Assembly: GCA_025360005.1 (NCBI GenBank) | Contig: JANYDA010000009.1 | Coordinates: 1-64,000, forward strand | From: Fibrobacteria bacterium | GTDB taxonomy: Bacteria > Fibrobacterota > Fibrobacteria > UBA11236 | DNA length: 64,000 nucleotides | Reading direction: 5' to 3' | Part shown: piece by piece, positions 18,263 through 25,743 of the stretch | Position numbering within the stretch: the first letter of the stretch is position 1 | How the letters are laid out: every line of letters begins with the position of its first letter | Made by a program: the position numbers and the translations under genes | Notes under the pieces: model-generated | Seen by the model: only the letters and a program-made list of their open reading frames with translations | Databases searched by the model: none | What the model was told of the DNA's origin: nothing

Positions 18263-19249
18263 ATGACGGGCACAGCAAAGTTACCCTATGGGGAAGACGG
18301 GAAGGCGGTTATCGCCGGCGCCTTTATGGAAGAATCCGGGTCCAAGTGGAATCTGGATTCCATCGTCATGGAACTGCGGCAGGCGCGCCTGGATTGGCGC
18401 AAACGCAGGGGGAAAAACGAGCATGGTTCGCGGATCCTCCCTTCCCGGGAAGTGCTGCAAAACCTGATGCAAAAGCTATGCGGCGTCCTGTTCCCGATGC
18501 GCCTGGGTCCCTTCGATCTCCGGGACGAATCGGCGGATTATTACGTGGGCCATACCTTGGCGGAGGTGCTCGGCGGCCTCGAGCAGCAAGTGCTTTTCGA
18601 GCTCCGTTCCGGCGCCGAATCCGCCGATCCCGAAAAACTCGGCTTCGCCGCCGGCCTCAAGACGCGGGATTTCGGCGAAGCGTTGCCGGAGTTGCGCCGC
18701 TTGCTCGATACGGATGTGGAAGCCGCCTACCTGGGCGATCCCGCGGCGCGGAGCGTGGATGAAATACTGCTCTGCTATCCCGGCGTAAGGGCTACCCTGT
18801 ACTACCGGGTGGCGCATCAGCTTTATCTGTTGGATTTGCCTTTGATTGCGCGCATCATTTCCGAAGTTGCGCATGCGGAAACCGGAATCGATATCCATCC
18901 CGGGGCCGCGATCGGCGAAGGGTTTTTCATTGACCACGGCACGGGAGTGGTGATCGGGGAAACCGCCATCATCGGCGAACGCGTCCGGCTTTACCAGGCC
19001 GTGACGCTCGGGGCCAAGAGCTTTCCCAAGGCCGAAGACGGTTCCCTGAAAAAAGGATTGCGCCGCCATCCCATCGTGGAAGACGACGTGGTGATTTATG
19101 CCGGGGCCACCGTTCTCGGACGGATAACCATAGGCCGGGGAGCCGTTATCGGGGGTAACGTGTGGCTTACCCACAGTGTTTCGGCGGGAGGCGTGATCAC
19201 CCAAGCGGGCGTAAGCCAGGAGATATTGCTGGATGGATTGGGGATTTAA
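18263..19249 (+). CDS. cysE: serine O-acetyltransferase (long, EpsC-like form)
   Basis: A 328-residue enzyme that makes O-acetylserine from serine and acetyl-CoA. An alpha-helical N-terminal domain (1-190, ending LLCYPGVRATLYYRVAHQLY) is followed by a left-handed beta-helix of hexapeptide repeats. It carries the SAT signature DIHPGAAIGEGFFIDHGTGVVIGETAIIGERV with catalytic His, and GGNVWLTHSV near the end. The long N-terminal domain is typical of the EpsC/SrpH group. A serine acetyltransferase beside the encapsulin is a recognised feature of Family 2A loci such as Synechococcus srpH-srpI. Confidence 0.92.
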   Translation: MTGTAKLPYGEDGKAVIAGAFMEESGSKWNLDSIVMELRQARLDWRKRRGKNEHGSRILPSREVLQNLMQKLCGVLFPMRLGPFDLRDESADYYVGHTLAEVLGGLEQQVLFELRSGAESADPEKLGFAAGLKTRDFGEALPELRRLLDTDVEAAYLGDPAARSVDEILLCYPGVRATLYYRVAHQLYLLDLPLIARIISEVAHAETGIDIHPGAAIGEGFFIDHGTGVVIGETAIIGERVRLYQAVTLGAKSFPKAEDGSLKKGLRRHPIVEDDVVIYAGATVLGRITIGRGAVIGGNVWLTHSVSAGGVITQAGVSQEILLDGLGI

Positions 19250-19364
19250 AGGCGCGATCTTCGCCTACCAGATCCATAAGCAAAGGCGACATTCGCGGAA
19301 ATGCGGGCCTGCTTGAAAAGGGCCGCGGCTTAATCTAAACTTCGTACTGCGAACAAGCCGGATG

Positions 19365-19452
19365 ACGCGTCAACGCGAATCCGGAGTCATCCTCTGCGGC
19401 TCTCCGCCGCAATGTCGCCCCGAAACACTCCTGGAATAACGCGTCAACGCGA
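19365..19452 (+). promoter_or_regulatory. two copies of a palindromic 14-mer upstream of the encapsulin gene
   Basis: ACGCGTCAACGCGA occurs at 19365-19378 and again, identically, at 19439-19452, exactly 74 bp (about seven helical turns) apart. Each contains CGCGT and ACGCG arms around CA, so it could bind a dimeric regulator. A GC hairpin TGCGGC/GCCGCA (19395-19411) lies between them. The second copy is about 40 bp before the encapsulin start, suggesting its own control distinct from the upstream promoter. Confidence 0.45.
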
Positions 19453-19493
19453 CCCCCAGCCCTGAATCAGCACATTTTCAGATGGGAAGGATT

Positions 19494-20423
19494 ATGGCAG
19501 ACAACAACCAACCTCAGGTCGCCTTAGGGGATCAGGCGGCGCGCCAACTGGCGAATGCCACCAAAACCGTTCCTCAGTTCTCGATCATTTCGCCCCGCTG
19601 GCTGACGCATCTGCTGCAATGGTTGCCGGTGGAAGCGGGCATCTATCGCCTCAACAAGGTGAAGAATCCGGAGGCCGTGAAGGTCGCCTGCCAGAAACGC
19701 GACAGCGGGGAACTCCCGCAGACCTTCGTCGACTACGAAGAACATCCCCGGGAATATTTCCTCAATTCGGTTTCCACGATATTGGATGTGCATACCCGGA
19801 TTTCCGATCTCTACAGCAGCCCTTATGATCAAATCAAGGAACAACTGCGCCTGACCATCGAGGCCATCAAAGAACGCCAGGAAAGCGAGCTCATCAACAA
19901 CGCCGAATACGGCCTGCTCGCCAGCGTGGACAGCACCCAGCGCATCAACACCTTGACCGGCCCCCCCACGCCGGATGATATGGATGAACTCATCGCCAGG
20001 GTTTGGAAAGAGCCGGGTTTCTTCCTCACGCATCCGCTCGCCATCGCCGCCTTCGGCCGCGAGTGCACGCGCCGGGGAACGCCGCCGCCCACGGTCAGCC
20101 TGTTCGGCTCGCAGTTCATCACCTGGAGAGGATTGCCCCTGATCCCTTCCGACAAGGTTCCCATCGTCGAAGGCAAGACCAAGGTGCTGCTCCTCCGCGT
20201 GGGCGAAAAGCGCCAAGGCGTGGTCGGGCTTTTCCAACCCGGATTGGCCGGAGAACAAAGCCCCGGCCTTTCCGTCCGCTTCATGGGCATCAACCGCAAT
20301 GCGATTTCCTCTTACCTGATTTCCCTCTATTGCTCCCTGGCCGTCCTGACCGAAGATGCCTTGGCGGTATTGGACGAAGTGGATGTGGGAAAGTACCATG
20401 ACTATCCCGACACCTACAAATAG
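19494..20423 (+). CDS. Family 2A encapsulin shell protein (SrpI-like)
   Basis: A 309-residue HK97-fold shell protein. ATG 19494 is preferred because GGGAAGG precedes it. It resembles SrpI along its length: FSIISPRWLTHLLQWLPVEAGIYRLNKV, PREYFLNSVSTILDVHTRISDLYSSPYDQIKEQLRLTIEAIKERQESELINNAEYGLL, PDDMDELIARVWKEPGFFLTHPLAIAAFGRECTRRG and KTKVLLLRVGEKRQGVVGLFQPGL. There is no cyclic-nucleotide-binding insertion, which separates it from Family 2B. Family 2A shells self-assemble into roughly 24-nm compartments and load a cysteine desulfurase, the next gene here, overlapping by 26 bp. Such particles have been reported to be induced by sulfur limitation in Synechococcus and to store sulfur in other bacteria. 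Confidence 0.95.
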   Translation: MADNNQPQVALGDQAARQLANATKTVPQFSIISPRWLTHLLQWLPVEAGIYRLNKVKNPEAVKVACQKRDSGELPQTFVDYEEHPREYFLNSVSTILDVHTRISDLYSSPYDQIKEQLRLTIEAIKERQESELINNAEYGLLASVDSTQRINTLTGPPTPDDMDELIARVWKEPGFFLTHPLAIAAFGRECTRRGTPPPTVSLFGSQFITWRGLPLIPSDKVPIVEGKTKVLLLRVGEKRQGVVGLFQPGLAGEQSPGLSVRFMGINRNAISSYLISLYCSLAVLTEDALAVLDEVDVGKYHDYPDTYK

Positions 20424-22383
20424 CTTGGGATCCTTCGGACTCCAGCCGCAATCGCTTCCCGCTCCGGCACCCGAACCCTCGGGTACCGGCGGAAGCGCAT
20501 TGGACCTGGGAGCATTGCAGCGCATGGCTACGGAATTGTTCCAAGCGGCTCCGGGGGGGCATTCCGGTTTCGGGGCGCCGCATAGGCCTTCTCCCGAAAT
20601 CGGGTATCCATCCCTTCCTGCGGCGAATGCTACTCCTTACGGAAATACCACCTTGGCCCAAGGGGCGCCTTCCGCGCCTCCTTCCACCTATACGCCTCTC
20701 TCGGCGCCTAGGGAATCCTCCGCCACCTCCGGGTTGGCTCAGAACGTGCCACAGGCTTATGCCGCAGCCTTGCCTTCCGTGGGCGTGCTGCCCGGAGCGG
20801 GAGGCGTTGCGCCATCCTCGCAAAGCGCGCCGGATGCTACACGCGCTTCTACCACCGGCGCGCCCGTGAACGGTATTCCGACCCCGTATTATTTCCTGGA
20901 AGCTGAACCGAAGCCGACCGGCGATTCGTTCCTCAGCACCTTGGCGCGTCAGGGTCTCGGCCTCGATCAGGTCACGGTGCAAGCCTTTGCGATGCCGGGA
21001 CAAGAAGGTCTTGCAGGACTTCTGCATAACCCTGGGCCGATCGTCGGCGGACAGGCCGCGCAATCATCCTCACCCGAGCCCCATTTTTCCTTCCTCGATA
21101 CCCATGCCTTATCCCCGCGTCCCGATGCTTCGCAACTGCCGGTATCGCCTGCATCCGTCGGACTGCTGGACGTCCATGCGGTCCGCAAGGATTTTCCCAT
21201 CTTATCGGAACGCGTCAACGGCAAGCCGCTCATCTGGTTCGACAATGCGGCCACCACGCAGAAGCCGCAGTCCGTCATCGATCGGGTTTCCTACTTCTAC
21301 GCCCACGAGAACTCAAACATCCACCGCGCAGCGCACGAGCTGGCGGCCCGCGCCACGGACGCTTACGAAGGCGCGCGCCAAAAGGTGGCGGATTATATCG
21401 GCGCCAAGAGCCCCGCGGAAATCATTTTCGTGCGCGGGGCCACCGAGGCCATCAATCTGGTGGCCCGCACCTATGGCCGGCAGGAAATCGGCGAAGGCGA
21501 TGAAATCATCGTTTCCCATCTGGAGCACCACGCCAACATCGTACCGTGGCAAATGCTTGCGGAGAACAAGCGCGCGCGGCTGCGCGTGATCCCCGTCGAC
21601 GACACCGGCCAGATCCGGTTGGAAGAATATCGTAAACTGCTGGGACCCAGGACCAAGCTGGTGGCCGTCACCCAGGTTTCCAACGCCTTAGGAACCGTCA
21701 CGCCGATCACGGAAATAGTGGCCATGGCCCATGCGGCGGGCGCCAAGGTGCTGGTGGACGGCGCGCAGTCCGTGTCCCACATGCGCGTCAATGTCCAGGC
21801 TTTGGACGCGGATTTCTTCGTGTTCTCCGGCCACAAGGTCTTCGCTCCCACGGGAATTGGCGTCGTTTACGGGAAGAAAGAACTGCTGGAACGCATGCCT
21901 CCTTGGCAGGGAGGCGGCAACATGATCGCGGACGTCACCTTCGAACAGACTATCTACAATCCCCCGCCCGGCCGCTTCGAGGCCGGAACCGGCAATATCG
22001 CAGACGCGGTAGGCCTGGGAGCCGCGTTGGATTATGTGCAGAAAATAGGCTTGGAACGGATCTCCCAATACGAGCACTTCCTGCTGGAGTACGCCACCCA
22101 CAGGTTGCAGGTCATTCCCGGGGTGCGCCTGGTGGGAACCGCCAGGGAAAAGGCCAGCGTGCTTTCATTCGTGCTTAAGGGATACAAGACCGAAGAGGTG
22201 GGGGAGGCCCTGAACCGTGAAGGCATTGCGGTGCGTTCCGGACACCATTGCGCGCAACCTATTCTGCGCCGCTTTGGGCTGGAGGCGACAGTGAGGCCGT
22301 CCCTGGCCTTCTACAATACCTGCGAAGAGGTGGATGTCTTTATCGGCGTCATCGCCGCGCTCTCCAGAAAAGCCAAGGCCTAG
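20398..22383 (+). CDS. encapsulin cargo cysteine desulfurase with disordered targeting domain
   Basis: A 661-residue protein starting at ATG 20398 after GGGAAAG, inside the end of the shell gene. Residues 1-255 are Pro/Ala/Ser-rich and disordered, with two order-prone islands: LGALQRMATELFQAAPGG (38-55) and TPYYFLEAE (162-170). Both resemble motifs of known Family 2A cargo domains. From LLDVHAVRKDFPIL a SufS-type desulfurase follows: PLP Lys480 in FSGHKVFAPTG, Asp454 in VDGAQS, persulfide Cys618 in RSGHHCAQP. It should release sulfur from cysteine as alanine plus persulfide inside the shell. Length matches 2A cargo rather than ordinary SufS (about 410 residues). Confidence 0.95.
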   Translation: MTIPTPTNSLGSFGLQPQSLPAPAPEPSGTGGSALDLGALQRMATELFQAAPGGHSGFGAPHRPSPEIGYPSLPAANATPYGNTTLAQGAPSAPPSTYTPLSAPRESSATSGLAQNVPQAYAAALPSVGVLPGAGGVAPSSQSAPDATRASTTGAPVNGIPTPYYFLEAEPKPTGDSFLSTLARQGLGLDQVTVQAFAMPGQEGLAGLLHNPGPIVGGQAAQSSSPEPHFSFLDTHALSPRPDASQLPVSPASVGLLDVHAVRKDFPILSERVNGKPLIWFDNAATTQKPQSVIDRVSYFYAHENSNIHRAAHELAARATDAYEGARQKVADYIGAKSPAEIIFVRGATEAINLVARTYGRQEIGEGDEIIVSHLEHHANIVPWQMLAENKRARLRVIPVDDTGQIRLEEYRKLLGPRTKLVAVTQVSNALGTVTPITEIVAMAHAAGAKVLVDGAQSVSHMRVNVQALDADFFVFSGHKVFAPTGIGVVYGKKELLERMPPWQGGGNMIADVTFEQTIYNPPPGRFEAGTGNIADAVGLGAALDYVQKIGLERISQYEHFLLEYATHRLQVIPGVRLVGTAREKASVLSFVLKGYKTEEVGEALNREGIAVRSGHHCAQPILRRFGLEATVRPSLAFYNTCEEVDVFIGVIAALSRKAKA

Positions 22384-22387
22384 CCGA

Positions 22388-22490
22388 TCAGTTTCCGAGT
22401 CCTTCAAAGAGGACGGTGGAAAGGTACCGTTCGCCGGTATCCGGGAGGATCACCACTATGGTTTCCCCGCGTAAGGCAGCGCTCGAACGC
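22388..22490 (-). pseudogene. cysK: relic of cysteine synthase A (C-terminal 35 codons only)
   Basis: On the minus strand the residues ALRGETIVVILPDTGERYLS are followed by TVLFEGLGN and a stop. This is the conserved C-terminal end of CysK/CysM (…VVILPDTGERYLST.LF). Upstream of it the frame is unrelated sequence that runs into the end of the parvulin-like gene, so about 270 codons are missing. The relic sits only 5 bp from the end of the cargo desulfurase gene. It suggests a canonical cysK was deleted while the CBS-containing synthase of the sulfur locus was kept. Confidence 0.75.
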
Positions 22491-22530
22491 TTACCCCGTA
22501 AAGTCCGGCCGATGGCCAAAGGGGATTGGC

Positions 22531-24003
22531 TCAGGGTCGGATGTATTGCATGGCCACTTCGCGCTGCAGCCAAGTCTGGAAATCTTCATTCCGCTTTCCC
22601 GTGCCCTCCGTTTTCGCATGGTATTCGGAGAGCATATTATTCCGGATATCGTTCAGCTTGGCTTTGGAAATGGATTGCGCCGTGATAAAGGGATCCGTCC
22701 CCAGTCCCGGGAAAAGGATGGCCAAGATTTTGTTGCGGACCGCCTCGAAAGGCAAGGGGCTGCTCCCGGGCCTGTTTTCCGCCACCTTGAAATACCAGGT
22801 TCCCCAGGTAGAGTTGAAAGGGCCGAAAAACCGTCCGCGTTCCAGATGCCGCCTACCCGCCAACCGCTTGCCGACTTCATCCGGCAGGGAATCCAGCGGG
22901 ATGCGGATGGAACCCGCATTCATCGTGTCCGGCACAGGTAGCTGCAGGCGGATTTTCTTCTCGATATCCTTGGCGAACTCCCCCACCTTCCGTTTGAATG
23001 GAGGCCGTAGCCACGCCTGCAACTCAACCGTGTCCGGAGCCAAGAAGCTTTCCCGGTTTTCCTGGTAATAGGCTGCCATGGCCGCTTCATTGCGCGGTTC
23101 GGTTCCCCGGGGCAAGGAATACAGGCCTCCCAACAGGGGGACGGCTTGTTCATAAGGCATTCCGGGAACCTGCCGGATAGATTCCAACCGGAACAGGAAA
23201 AATCCGAAGCGGGTCTTGATCGGCCTGGATGTTTCGCCCGCCTGGAAAGCTTTTAAGGCCTTCAATGCCGCTTGGGCCGGGAGCGGAATATCCTTCTCGC
23301 GGATCCGGGACCAGGGAAGGGAATCGCATGCCCGCGATGCGCCGGCTTTCAGCGCGGCCGGGCAAGCCTTAGCCAGGGAATCGGCAAAGGCCGAATCGCT
23401 CGTGCCTAGGACGCGGTATTCCCTCGCCTCCTTGGCGTTGAAAAATTCGGCTTGGTAGTGGCGGTATAACCTGCGGAGGGTGGAATCCCCCATGCCTTTC
23501 CGCACCCCTTCTATTCTCACCGCTTGGGCCCTGTCGATCTCGGTCTTGAGACTGTCCTTCTTTTCCTCATTGTCGAATTGGTATTCGGCAAAGGCATCTT
23601 GCAGGATTATGGATGCCAATCGGGTTCTGGCGGAGTCTACATCCCATCGGGGCGCGCTGCCGGGACTTTGGTTTTGCGAAGCGGTATCCTGGGCGGGCGC
23701 CGAGGCATCCGCAAAGCGGTTGAATTCGCGGACATCCAGCAAGCATTTTCCCGATCGCGAGAGTTTGGCTATGCAATCGGATTCCGGTTCATTCAAGCGG
23801 AGCGCTTCCGCAAAGGCGCGCCGCTTTTCGATGCGGGCACTTTCCCGTTCCACCGCTATGGCGTGGCCCAGCGAATCCTGGAAGGCCAGCGCGTCTATGT
23901 CATTCCCTTTGGGATCGAAGCGGGGATTGTTGGCGGCGGATAAGGGGGAGGTTTCTGCCAGAAGGGTGAAAACCATTCCTGCGGCAAGCAAAGACTTGAA
24001 CAT
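22531..24003 (-). CDS. periplasmic parvulin-like (SurA/PrsA-type) chaperone
   Basis: A 490-residue secreted protein with a signal peptide (MFKSLLAAGMVFTLLAETSPLSA). The N-terminal half is helical and charged. Two segments look like the C-terminal strand pair of parvulin PPIase domains: GETSRPIKTRFGFFLFRLESIR and FGPFNSTWGTWYFKVAENRPG, each followed by a 'pfe.v…i' helix. Four Cys residues occur (CIAKLSRSGKC; CPAALKAGASRAC). It probably assists outer-membrane or secreted protein folding. The PPIase domains are diverged and activity is uncertain. A 10-bp hairpin lies just before its ribosome-binding site. Confidence 0.6.
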   Translation of the reverse strand: MFKSLLAAGMVFTLLAETSPLSAANNPRFDPKGNDIDALAFQDSLGHAIAVERESARIEKRRAFAEALRLNEPESDCIAKLSRSGKCLLDVREFNRFADASAPAQDTASQNQSPGSAPRWDVDSARTRLASIILQDAFAEYQFDNEEKKDSLKTEIDRAQAVRIEGVRKGMGDSTLRRLYRHYQAEFFNAKEAREYRVLGTSDSAFADSLAKACPAALKAGASRACDSLPWSRIREKDIPLPAQAALKALKAFQAGETSRPIKTRFGFFLFRLESIRQVPGMPYEQAVPLLGGLYSLPRGTEPRNEAAMAAYYQENRESFLAPDTVELQAWLRPPFKRKVGEFAKDIEKKIRLQLPVPDTMNAGSIRIPLDSLPDEVGKRLAGRRHLERGRFFGPFNSTWGTWYFKVAENRPGSSPLPFEAVRNKILAILFPGLGTDPFITAQSISKAKLNDIRNNMLSEYHAKTEGTGKRNEDFQTWLQREVAMQYIRP

Positions 24004-24015
24004 GGAAACTCCGAA

Positions 24016-24042
24016 GTATCCCCCCTTGGATTGGGGGGATAC
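24016..24042 (-). repeat. perfect 10-bp hairpin between two minus-strand genes
   Basis: GTATCCCCCC (24016-24025) and GGGGGGATAC (24033-24042) pair perfectly around a 7-nt loop. It lies after the secreted-protein gene and about 12 nt before the start codon of the parvulin-like gene. There is no U run, so it may be a processing or stability element that lets the first gene be expressed more than the second, or a translation-control stem. Confidence 0.45.
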
Positions 24043-24069
24043 GGAATCAGGGGGAAGGAATCCCGAGTA

Positions 24070-24714
24070 CTACTTGTAGTTTCCGGTGGTCATGCTGGTG
24101 CCGTGCAGCTTGGCCCAAGGATAGGTGGTTTGGCCGCTGGTGCAGCTCGTCTCCGTCTTGCCTTCCAAACGCGAGATATGGTAGTAAAGATCCTGGTTGT
24201 TGTAAGAGGATGAATAGGCTGCCAGGAACAGGTCGGCGCCCATATTAACGTTGGTACTCGAATTCTGCTGGATCCAAATATGCGCCATCGGGAATTTGTG
24301 ATAGATCGCATCCGCATCGTCGCTCAAGCCCACCCATGCGAAGGTTCCGTCCGGCAGGGTCTTATCCAGGTTCCGGATCCAGAGCTTGGGATCGGGCGCT
24401 ACCGTCGTGCTGGCGCTGGAAGTGACGATTTCCAGGCAAAACCCCGTGGTGGTATTGTTAGATAAACCGAAATGGTAATAGCGGGCGCCTATGGAAGCGG
24501 CATTGGGCGATATGATATTGTCGAAGGACGGTAGAGCGCTATGCGAGCCTGCCGGTTTGGAATAATCGTAATAGGTGTCCATGTTCGGGAAGCCGTTCGT
24601 GGAGCTGTTCCAGCCATAATCAACTCCCTGTTGGGACTGGGCCTGCGAAGCCGATGCCGCCAGCAAAACGGCGCCGCCGAACAATGCGATTTTATTGAGC
24701 GATAGTTTTTTCAT
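24070..24714 (-). CDS. hypothetical secreted protein
   Basis: A 214-residue protein with AGGAATACC before the ATG and a clear signal peptide (MKKLSLNKIALFGGAVLLAASASQAQ). The mature chain is polar and rich in Ser, Thr, Asn and Tyr, with two Cys (FCLEIV; TSCTSGQ), consistent with an extracellular beta-rich fold. It contains WIRNLDKTLPDGTFAWVGLSDDADA and NMGADLFLAAYSSSYNNQDLYYHISRL. I do not recognise the family. It may be co-transcribed with the downstream parvulin-like chaperone, 66 bp away. Confidence 0.75.
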   Translation of the reverse strand: MKKLSLNKIALFGGAVLLAASASQAQSQQGVDYGWNSSTNGFPNMDTYYDYSKPAGSHSALPSFDNIISPNAASIGARYYHFGLSNNTTTGFCLEIVTSSASTTVAPDPKLWIRNLDKTLPDGTFAWVGLSDDADAIYHKFPMAHIWIQQNSSTNVNMGADLFLAAYSSSYNNQDLYYHISRLEGKTETSCTSGQTTYPWAKLHGTSMTTGNYK

Positions 24715-25743
24715 GGTATTCCTCGTTGTAGAAGTGTGTGAGGGTTCCGCCCCACGAAAGCCCTCGAGTCGAATGCGCGAATTACGAGTTCAAAAATGTA
24801 GTACTAAGGATCAATATGAAATAGTGATATTCATCACAAGAAAAAAAATAAAGAGTGATACAAAGGGTAAGGCTTCCTCGTCTTAATCCGATTCGCGCAA
24901 TAAGCAAACCGGAGGGGCGAGGATTAAAATCCCCTTGATATATAGACGATTTGCCAGCAAAAATTTCCGCGGCAACGCTTTTTATTGCGGGGAAGTCGCG
25001 TGCAAGACAACTATCAGGTGTTGGACGGGAAGGGCGAGTTTTTTTTCTTACGCCTGCGGCCGGATGGGATTAAAACATTAATACGGACGGAAATGCGGAA
25101 TAGGGAATCAACCCTGGCCAAGCCGCGCCTTTCTTGGGCCCGCTTTGATGAGTTGAATTATGGAGTTGAGCCCCGTCTCCCGTCCTGATCGTCCCCGCTG
25201 CCATCGTTGGGATCGGCTCCGGTCTGACAGGAACAAATCGTTCCATAGCCTGGGAACAACCGGAACGAAAATAGGCGACAAGAAATGACGGAGATCATAT
25301 AGCCAATTAACGCGAAACGTAATGATAATTTACGGATATCATACTACTACTTGACCGAAATTATACTGCTAATTGACGGAGATCATACTGATACTTGACG
25401 GAGATAGAACCACGAATTTACGGACATAAAACCGCCAGGGTTCCGATCACATTGGATAATGATCTCGGGTCCGATTTTTATCACCCGTATTAGTGGGCCA
25501 AGCCGCCCGCTCTCGATCTTACTTTACCATATCCGCTCCAGCCGGGGATAAGCACGCCCCGGATGGGTACGGGAATGGTATCTCCGAACGAGCGGCGACT
25601 CGGGCTTTGCGGGACTTCTTGGAGGCAGCCGGGTTCCACCTGCGCTATCACCTTGGGGTTCCTTCACGGGAAAAAAACCGAAACCATTGGATGTAAACCG
25701 AATTGAACCGCGGGGCGTTAGCCCGCATTGAAGGAATATTGAT
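24715..25743. other. 1-kb non-coding stretch
   Basis: No convincing gene on either strand. The left part (24720-24960) is unusually AT-rich with A tracts and probably carries the promoter of the secreted-protein gene. The middle (25287-25440) is a 22-bp tandem repeat tract described separately. The right end holds a GGAATATTGATATG ribosome-binding/start region of the next gene. The low coding density and composition suggest remnants of mobile DNA. Confidence 0.5.
25287..25440. repeat. seven tandem degenerate 22-bp repeats
   Basis: Seven units of exactly 22 bp start at 25287, 25309, 25331, 25353, 25375, 25397 and 25419. The best-conserved part is (G/T)ACGGAGATCATACT at the start of a unit and AATT or ACTT at its end. 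Units 1, 5 and 6 share GACGGAGAT exactly. Such TAATTnACGGAGATnAT arrays occur at the ends of some IS21-family elements, which carry multiple terminal repeats. An iteron-like protein-binding array is the alternative. No istA, istB or rep gene is adjacent. Confidence 0.7.

Noticed and set aside
24985-25188. 67-codon plus-strand frame in the 1-kb gap
   Set aside because: It begins with TTG without a ribosome-binding site, has no recognisable motif and lies in low-coding DNA.
25287-25440. CRISPR array
   Set aside because: The 22-bp units are contiguous and degenerate with no spacers, and no cas gene is present.
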